DNA from: Microbacterium enclense
GTDB taxonomy: Bacteria; Actinomycetota; Actinomycetes; Actinomycetales; Microbacteriaceae
Length of the DNA: 64,000 nt
Direction: 5' to 3'
NCBI GenBank assembly: GCA_038182865.1
Contig: CP116226.1
Span: 558,001 to 622,000 of the forward strand
A program made the translations under genes and the position numbers. The notes beneath the pieces are model-generated. The model saw only the letters and a program-made list of their open reading frames with translations. It was not told the origin of the DNA and searched no databases. Shown here in pieces: positions 58,174 through 64,000 of the stretch. How positions within the stretch are numbered: position 1 is the first letter of the stretch; each line of letters begins with the position of its first letter.

Positions 58174-59769
58174 ATGTCATCGCTCTCCCCCTCTCTCGTC
58201 TTCGACCGTGTCCGCCTCGTCTGGCCCGACGGAACCGTCGCCCTCGACGGCATCTCCGGCTCCCTCGGACGGGGGCGCACCGGGCTGGTCGGCCGCAACG
58301 GTGCCGGCAAGTCGACCCTGCTCCGCGTGGCTGCGGGCCTGATCGCCCCGACCTCCGGTCTCGTCACCGCCTCCGGCGAGGTGGCGATGCTGCCCCAGCG
58401 CCTCGCCGCCGATCCGCGACGCCCCGTCCCCTCGCTCCTCGGGGTGGCGGAGCCCCTCGCCGCGGTTCGCGCGATCGAGTCAGGGGACGTGGACGCGCGC
58501 CACTTCGACGCTGTCGGCGACGACTGGGACGTCGAGGCTCGTGCCCACGCGCTTCTCGCCCAAGCGGGGCTGCCGCCCGCGGCCCTCGACCGGACCGTCG
58601 GGGAGCTCTCCGGCGGCGAGGCGGTGCTGACCGCTCTCGTCGGACTCCGCGCCCGCGCGGCGGACATCACGCTGCTCGACGAACCGACGAACGACCTCGA
58701 TCACGAGGCGCGCGCTCGGGTGGGTGATCTCGTGCAGACGTGGCCCGGCACCCTCGTGGTCGTCAGCCATGACATCGCTCTGCTGGAGCGCATGGATGCC
58801 ACGGCCGAGCTGTACGGCCACACCCTGAGCGTCGTCGGCGGCCCGTACAGCGTCTGGCGGGCGCAGCGCGACGCGGAGCAGGAGGCCGCTCTCCGTGCCG
58901 AGCGGGATGCCGCGCAGACCCTTCGCCGGGAGCGACGTCAACGCATCGAGTCGTACGACAAACTCGCCACGCGATCGCGCGTCGCGCACAAGGCGCAGGT
59001 CGAGAAGCGCGTGCCCAAGATCATCGCGGGAGGGCGGGCGAACGCGGCGCAGGTGAGCGCGGGGCGCCTCAGCACCGAGATGCGCGGGAAGGAGGACGCC
59101 GCGCGCGCGGCGCTGAACGAGGCGGCGTCCCACGTGCGTGACGACGACGTGGTGCGCATCGACCTGCCCGATCCGCAGAACGCGGCCGGGCGGCGGATCC
59201 TGACGCTCGGCGACGCCGAGCACGAGTGGGTCGTCACCGGCCGCGAACGCGTCGCCCTGGTGGGACGGAACGGCACCGGGAAGACGACCCTGCTCGAGGG
59301 TCTCGTCCATCGTGCGGATCGGGTGGGAGCGGTCCACGCCCGAGCGAGCGTCGAGCACGTCGGCTACCTGCCGCAACGTCTCGACGGTCTCGACGACGCG
59401 GCATCCGTCCTCGACACCGTGTGCGCTGCGGCGCCGAGTGTGCCCGTCCCGCTCGTGCGGGATCGCCTCGCGCGCTTCCTCGTGCGCGGCGACGCGGTCG
59501 CTCGGCCCGTGGGCTCGCTGTCGGGCGGCGAGCGCTTCCGCGTCGCGCTCGCCCGCCTGCTGCTGGCCGATCCTCCCCCGCAGCTGCTCGTGCTCGACGA
59601 GCCGACGAACAACCTCGATCTCGACACGGTCGACCAGCTCGTCGCGGCGCTCCAGGCGTACCGCGGAGCGGTGCTCGTCGTCAGTCACGACGAGGCGTTC
59701 CTCACTCGTCTGGGACTCGACCTGCGGCTCGAGCTGGCGGACGGACGTCTGGCGGAGAGCTCGCCGTGA
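58174..59769 (+). CDS. ABC-F family ATPase
   Basis: The 531-residue protein has two ATPase domains and no membrane segments. The first has GRNGAGKSTL, GELSGGEAVL and LLDEPTNDLD; the second has GRNGTGKTTL, GSLSGGERFR and LVLDEPTNNLD. The charged interdomain linker (RRERRQRIESYDKLATRSR and following) matches the P-site tRNA interaction motif region. ABC-F proteins act on ribosomes; some release macrolides, lincosamides or pleuromutilins, others help translation. Which applies here cannot be told from sequence. A leader with a small ORF and hairpin precedes it. Confidence 0.92.
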   Translation: MSSLSPSLVFDRVRLVWPDGTVALDGISGSLGRGRTGLVGRNGAGKSTLLRVAAGLIAPTSGLVTASGEVAMLPQRLAADPRRPVPSLLGVAEPLAAVRAIESGDVDARHFDAVGDDWDVEARAHALLAQAGLPPAALDRTVGELSGGEAVLTALVGLRARAADITLLDEPTNDLDHEARARVGDLVQTWPGTLVVVSHDIALLERMDATAELYGHTLSVVGGPYSVWRAQRDAEQEAALRAERDAAQTLRRERRQRIESYDKLATRSRVAHKAQVEKRVPKIIAGGRANAAQVSAGRLSTEMRGKEDAARAALNEAASHVRDDDVVRIDLPDPQNAAGRRILTLGDAEHEWVVTGRERVALVGRNGTGKTTLLEGLVHRADRVGAVHARASVEHVGYLPQRLDGLDDAASVLDTVCAAAPSVPVPLVRDRLARFLVRGDAVARPVGSLSGGERFRVALARLLLADPPPQLLVLDEPTNNLDLDTVDQLVAALQAYRGAVLVVSHDEAFLTRLGLDLRLELADGRLAESSP

Positions 59770-59771
59770 GC

Positions 59772-60059
59772 TCAGCAGGCCCCACCGCCGTCTCCGCCCC
59801 CACCGCCATCGCTGCAGCCGAAACCGCCCACGACCGCCGCACCCCCGTCGGCGCCGGCAGCGCCGCGCGCCATCGTCCCCGCGCGGAGCGAGAACACGGC
59901 GAAGCCACCGAAGAGAAGGGCCAGGATGCCGCCGATCGTGGCGCCCATGAGGAGATTCTGCGAACCGAGCCACAGGGCGGCGCCGATGGCGAGGCCCAGG
60001 AGGGCGGAGACGGACACGACCGCGACGGCGGCCCGCGGGGACGACGATGCGCTGTTCAT
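59772..60059 (-). CDS. Small two-helix membrane protein with Gly-rich C-terminus
   Basis: The start is the ATG at 60059 (MNSASSSPRAAVAV), 6 nt after TACCGT, giving 95 residues. Two hydrophobic segments (about 9-31 and 36-58) are followed by a tail that is mostly Gly and ends GCSDGGGGGDGGGAC with two Cys. I recognise no family. Its stop lies 2 nt from the ABC-F stop (convergent), and it diverges from lhr. Confidence 0.65.
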   Translation of the reverse strand: MNSASSSPRAAVAVVSVSALLGLAIGAALWLGSQNLLMGATIGGILALLFGGFAVFSLRAGTMARGAAGADGGAAVVGGFGCSDGGGGGDGGGAC

Positions 60060-60065
60060 GTCCCC

Positions 60066-60071
60066 ACGGTA
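60066..60071 (-). promoter_or_regulatory. Leaderless -10 element of the small membrane protein gene
   Basis: TACCGT on the minus strand ends 6 nt before the ATG at 60059. Confidence 0.55.
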
Positions 60072-60155
60072 GGCAGCGCCGATCGGAGACGCCTCCGCCC
60101 TGAGGGGGAAGAGCACGCGCCGTTCCGCGACGGGCGAACGTCAACCCCGGCCCGA

Positions 60156-60177
60156 TGTCGGAGGTCCGAGAGAGGAT
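60156..60177 (+). promoter_or_regulatory. PafBC-type promoter of lhr
   Basis: TGTCGGAG (60156-60163), exactly 8 nt, then GAGGAT (60172-60177), 6 nt before the ATG. Confidence 0.5.
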
Positions 60178-60183
60178 GTCGGC

Positions 60184-63100
60184 ATGGCTGACGTCCTCGA
60201 GAGATTCGGTGCTGCGACGCAGGACTGGTTCCGTGGCGCGTTCTCCGCCCCGACCACCGCACAGAAGGGCGCGTGGGAGTCGGTGTCGTCGGGACGCAAC
60301 GCTCTCGTGGTCGCCCCCACCGGTTCGGGGAAGACCCTGTCGGCCTTCCTCTTCGCGATCGACCGCATCTTCCGTGAGGAGGCCCCCGAGACTCCGGATG
60401 CCGAGACCCCGCGCCGCGGCAAGAAGGCGACCCCGAAGACCCCCGCGACGAACACCCGCGTCCTGTACATCTCGCCCCTGAAGGCGCTCGGCGTCGATGT
60501 GGAGCGCAACCTGCGCTCCCCGCTCGTGGGGATCGGGCAGTCGGCCCGACGCCTCGGCATCCGAGTTCCGGGAGTGAGTGTCGGCGTCCGCTCCGGTGAC
60601 ACGAGCTCCAGCGACCGCCGCAAGCTCGTCACCGATCCCCCCGACATCCTCATCACGACGCCCGAGTCGCTGTACCTCATGCTGACCAGCCAGGCCGCCG
60701 AGACGCTGCGGGGCGTGCACACGGTGATCATCGACGAGGTGCACGCAGTTGCGGCGACCAAGCGCGGCGCCCACCTCGCGGTCAGTCTCGAGCGCCTCGA
60801 CGCGCTGCTGGACAAGCCCGCGCAACGCATCGGGCTCTCCGCGACCGTGCGCCCGATCGACGAGGTCGCTCGCTTCCTCGGCGGAGCGCAGCCCGTCGAC
60901 ATCGTGGCGCCGAAGGCGACGAAGGCGTTCGATCTCTCGGTCGTCGTTCCCGTCGAAGACATGCTGAATCCTCCCCCGCCGCCGGGGTCGCCCGCTCCCG
61001 ATGAGGCGACCGACGGCGAATGGTTCTCCGAGCGCCCCGAGAGCACCGAGATGGCGGGGTCGGTGTGGCCGCACGTCGAAGAGGCGATCGTCGATCGCAT
61101 CCTCGAACGCCGCTCCACGATCGTCTTCGCCAACTCGCGGCGCCTCGCCGAGCGCCTCACGGGTCGCCTCAACGAGATCTACGCCGAGCGGGTAGGGATC
61201 GACGTGCCCGAGCCGACGGTCCCGGCAGCCATGATGGCGCAGGCGGGGTCGTCGGCCGGTGTCTCCGCGATCCTCGCGAAAGCGCACCACGGTTCTGTCT
61301 CGAAGGAGCAACGCGCCCAGGTCGAAGACGAACTGAAGTCCGGAGCCCTCCGCTGTGTCGTGGCCACCAGCAGTCTCGAGCTCGGGATCGACATGGGCGC
61401 GGTCGACCTCGTCATCCAGGTCGAGGCTCCGCCGAGCGCGGCATCCGGACTCCAACGCGTCGGTCGCGCCGGTCACCAGGTCGGCGAGGTGAGCCGCGCG
61501 GCGCTGTTCCCCAAGCACCGCAGCGATGTGCTGCACACCGCCGTCGTCACCGAGCGCATGCTCGCCGGACGCATCGAGGCCATCGCGGTGCCGCAGAACC
61601 CGCTCGACATCCTCGCCCAGCAGACGGTCGCCGCGGCCGCCCTCCGCTCGATCGACGTCGAGGAGTGGTTCGACACGGTCAAGCGCAGTGCGCCGTTCCG
61701 CTCGCTCCCTCGCTCCGCCTACGAAGCAACGCTCGATCTGCTGGCCGGCCGCTATCCGTCCGACGAGTTCGCTGAGCTCCGCCCGCGCCTGGTCTGGGAT
61801 CGCGACGCGGGCACGCTCACCGGGCGGCCGGGCGCGCAGCGCATCGCGGTGACCAGCGGCGGGACCATCCCCGACCGCGGGCTCTTCGGCGTGTTCGTCG
61901 CGGGCGAGTCGCAGAACGCCCGCGTGGGCGAACTCGACGAGGAGATGGTCTACGAATCCCGGGTCAACGACGTCTTCACGCTCGGCACCACGAGCTGGCG
62001 CATCGTCGAGATCACGCATGATCGCGTCAACGTCCTGCCCGCCTTCGGCCAGCCCGGCAAACTGCCGTTCTGGCACGGAGACGGCATCGGCCGTCCCGCC
62101 GAACTCGGCGAAGCGCTGGGCAAGTTCTCCCGCGATCTCGCCGGCGCCGATCAGGCCAAGGCCGAGGAGCGACTGCGCGAGTCGGGGCTCGACGACAACG
62201 CCATCACCAACCTCCTGTCGTACCTCGCCGAGCAGCGCGAGGCGACCGGGAGCCTCCCCACCGACCGCACGCTGACCGTCGAGCGCAGCCGCGACGAGGT
62301 CGGCGACTGGCGGATCATCCTGCACTCCCCCTACGGCATGCAGGTGCACTCCCCCTGGGCCCTCGCGGTCAACGCGCGCATCCGCGAGCGCCTCGGTGTC
62401 GAGGGAGCCGCCGTCGCGAGCGATGACGGGATCATCGCGCGGGTTCCGGATGCCGCGGCCGAGCCGCCGGGCGCCGACCTCTTCGTCTTCGAGCCCGACG
62501 AGCTCGAGCAGATCGTCACCGACGAGGTGGGGGGCTCCGCCCTGTTCGCCTCGCGCTTCCGCGAGTGCGCCGCGCGGGCGCTCCTGCTGCCGCGCCTCAA
62601 TCCGAACCGCCGGTCGCCCCTGTGGCAGCAGCGCCAGCGGTCGGCCCAGCTCCTCGAGGTCGCCAAACGGCACCCGGCGTTCCCGATCATCCTCGAGACG
62701 CTGCGCGAGGTCCTGCAAGACGTCTACGACCTGCCCGCTCTCCTCCGCGTGACCCGCCAGATCGGTGAGCGCCGCATCCGGCTCGTCGAGATCACGACGT
62801 CGCAACCATCGCCGTACGCGCGCGACCTCCTCTTCGGGTACGTCGGGGCGTTCATGTACGAGGGCGACTCGCCGCTCGCCGAGCGGCGCGCGGCGGCCCT
62901 GTCGGTCGATCCGGCTCTGCTGAGCGAGCTGCTCGGCAAGGTCGAGATGCGCGAACTGCTCGACCCGGAGGTCATCGCGCAGTTCGAGCGCGAGGCCCAG
63001 CGCCTCGACCCCGACCGTCGAGCGCGAGGGGTCGAGGGCGTCGCCGACCTCCTGCGGATCCTGGGGCCGCTCGACGCGAGCGAGGTGGCTGCCCGGCTCG

Positions 63101-64000
63101 ACGCCGAGGGCGACGCTCTCGTCGAAGCGGAGCAGCACCTGGCGACTCTCGTCGATGACCGCCGTGCCATCCGCGTCACCATCGCCGGCGTCGCGCGCGT
63201 CGCCGGCATCGAGGACGCCGGGCGGCTGCGCGATGCGCTCGGCGCCGCGCTGCCGGTCGGCATCCCGAATGCCTTCCTCGAACCCCTTGCCGATCCGCTC
63301 GGCGACCTCGTCGCGCGCTACGCCCGCACGCACGCGCCCTTCACGACCGACGCGGTCGCCGAGCGTCTCGGGGTGGGCGTCGCCGTCGCACGGTTGACCC
63401 TGCAGCGCCTCGAGTCGCAGGGGCGGCTCGCGAGCGGCTTCTTCCTCCCCGAGGCATCCGGCGGAGCGCGCGGCGACGACACCGAGTGGTGCGACGTCGA
63501 GGTGCTGCGGCGTCTGCGTATGCGGTCCTTGGCCGCCATCCGCGGGAGCGTCGAGCCGGTCCCTCCGTCGGCCTACGCCCGCTTCCTCCCCGTCTGGCAA
63601 CACCTCGGGCGCCCGCTCGAGGGCATCGACGGCGTGCTCGCCGTGATCGAGCAACTCGCCGGAGTCCCGATCCCCGCGAGCGCGTGGGAGTCGCTCGTCC
63701 TGCCCTCGCGCGTCCGCGATTACAGGCCGGCGCTGCTCGACGAGCTGACCGCGACCGGAGAGGTGGTGTGGTCGGGTCACGGCACGCTTCCCGGGCGCGA
63801 CGGGTGGATCGCGTTGCATCCCGCTGAGGCCGCGCCCTTCACGCTGCAAGATCCGGACGACCCCGACGATCCCTCCCCCGACTCCCTGGAGGCACGGATC
63901 CTCGCCGCGCTCGAGGGCGGCGGCGCCTACTTCGCCGGTCAGCTGAAGCAGCTGGCCGGGGCCGAGAACGAGCAGTCGGTCAACGACGCCCTCTGGGCCC
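60184..64000 (+). CDS. lhr: Lhr-type ATP-dependent DNA helicase, 3' end outside window
   Basis: The frame opens at ATG 60184 (MADVLERFGAATQDWF) and stays open to the window end: 1,272 codons without a stop, so the gene is incomplete. It has Walker A APTGSGKTLSAF, TTPESLYLML, DEVH in VIIDEVHAVAATKRG, SAT in IGLSATVRP, and motif V/VI VATSSLELGIDMG and QRVGRAGH. Large Lhr proteins (about 1,500-1,600 residues) are 3'-5' helicases of the DEAD/H superfamily with a long C-terminal region. In mycobacteria lhr is DNA-damage inducible. The damage-type promoter directly upstream fits that. Confidence 0.95.
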   Translation, partial: MADVLERFGAATQDWFRGAFSAPTTAQKGAWESVSSGRNALVVAPTGSGKTLSAFLFAIDRIFREEAPETPDAETPRRGKKATPKTPATNTRVLYISPLKALGVDVERNLRSPLVGIGQSARRLGIRVPGVSVGVRSGDTSSSDRRKLVTDPPDILITTPESLYLMLTSQAAETLRGVHTVIIDEVHAVAATKRGAHLAVSLERLDALLDKPAQRIGLSATVRPIDEVARFLGGAQPVDIVAPKATKAFDLSVVVPVEDMLNPPPPPGSPAPDEATDGEWFSERPESTEMAGSVWPHVEEAIVDRILERRSTIVFANSRRLAERLTGRLNEIYAERVGIDVPEPTVPAAMMAQAGSSAGVSAILAKAHHGSVSKEQRAQVEDELKSGALRCVVATSSLELGIDMGAVDLVIQVEAPPSAASGLQRVGRAGHQVGEVSRAALFPKHRSDVLHTAVVTERMLAGRIEAIAVPQNPLDILAQQTVAAAALRSIDVEEWFDTVKRSAPFRSLPRSAYEATLDLLAGRYPSDEFAELRPRLVWDRDAGTLTGRPGAQRIAVTSGGTIPDRGLFGVFVAGESQNARVGELDEEMVYESRVNDVFTLGTTSWRIVEITHDRVNVLPAFGQPGKLPFWHGDGIGRPAELGEALGKFSRDLAGADQAKAEERLRESGLDDNAITNLLSYLAEQREATGSLPTDRTLTVERSRDEVGDWRIILHSPYGMQVHSPWALAVNARIRERLGVEGAAVASDDGIIARVPDAAAEPPGADLFVFEPDELEQIVTDEVGGSALFASRFRECAARALLLPRLNPNRRSPLWQQRQRSAQLLEVAKRHPAFPIILETLREVLQDVYDLPALLRVTRQIGERRIRLVEITTSQPSPYARDLLFGYVGAFMYEGDSPLAERRAAALSVDPALLSELLGKVEMRELLDPEVIAQFEREAQRLDPDRRARGVEGVADLLRILGPLDASEVAARLDAEGDALVEAEQHLATLVDDRRAIRVTIAGVARVAGIEDAGRLRDALGAALPVGIPNAFLEPLADPLGDLVARYARTHAPFTTDAVAERLGVGVAVARLTLQRLESQGRLASGFFLPEASGGARGDDTEWCDVEVLRRLRMRSLAAIRGSVEPVPPSAYARFLPVWQHLGRPLEGIDGVLAVIEQLAGVPIPASAWESLVLPSRVRDYRPALLDELTATGEVVWSGHGTLPGRDGWIALHPAEAAPFTLQDPDDPDDPSPDSLEARILAALEGGGAYFAGQLKQLAGAENEQSVNDALWA

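Noticed and set aside
58480..63849. Minus-strand open frame of about 1,790 codons over ABC-F and lhr
   Set aside because: Both sense-strand genes have complete motif sets; the antisense frame has low-complexity Arg/Asp/Gly composition typical of shadows.

Overview
The window is high-GC, gene-dense DNA from an actinobacterium. Ribosomal and RNA polymerase genes are of actinobacterial type, Ser/Thr kinase and FHA genes are present, GTG starts are frequent, and many genes seem to have leaderless promoters. The gene set (MoxR/DUF58/transglutaminase/FHA/kinase cluster, DUF6421 next to Lrp, Lhr helicase) best fits Microbacteriaceae, probably Microbacterium or a close relative. That placement is inference from gene content. 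I see no rRNA, tRNA, CRISPR array, transposase or prophage.

Layout. 1-1300: start of fusA, then rpsG and rpsL (str operon, minus strand) with a promoter. 1400-15962: a seven-gene minus-strand operon running kinase, 1,985-residue surface protein, MoxR ATPase, DUF58 protein, transglutaminase-like membrane protein, DUF5684/FHA protein and a Thr-rich tail-anchored protein. Most junctions are stop/start overlaps. 16060-19695: membrane proteins of unknown function and a convergent pair of related secreted proteins. 19800-27505: rpoB-rpoC with promoter and terminator. 27544-30065: 5-oxoprolinase genes pxpA and a fused pxpB-pxpC. 30277-36781: a peptide ABC transporter in two opposed blocks, with an 18-bp repeat family around the gene between them. 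37168-39094: an ArsR-phosphatase fusion facing a small ORF and a pseudokinase. 39245-42605: small enzymes and unknowns. 42777-44646: NarL-type two-component system. 44755-47599: Lrp regulator, DUF6421 protein, SDR. 47596-49982: AraC regulator, VOC protein, MFS exporter. 50124-56475: SNF2 helicase, threonine aldolase, M3 peptidase. 56514-60059: Nudix-like protein, esterase, ABC-F protein with a possible attenuator leader, small membrane protein. 60184-end: Lhr helicase, cut by the window edge.

Main observations. (1) Eighteen start codons have a -10-like hexamer (A at position 2, T at position 6) ending exactly 6 or 7 nt upstream, the layout of leaderless promoters. (2) At six of these a TGTCGGAG-like octamer lies exactly 8 nt upstream of the hexamer, with two looser cases. 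This matches the mycobacterial RecA-independent DNA-damage promoter recognised by PafBC. The genes include an SNF2 helicase, the Lhr helicase and a SprT-like protease, so a damage regulon is plausible. (3) The kinase/FHA/MoxR operon carries a transglutaminase whose catalytic Cys and His are replaced, and a protein with about eight acidic-Thr motifs that could be the phospho-ligand of the FHA domain. (4) A separate kinase-like protein has lost both catalytic Asp residues and follows a 21-codon ORF.
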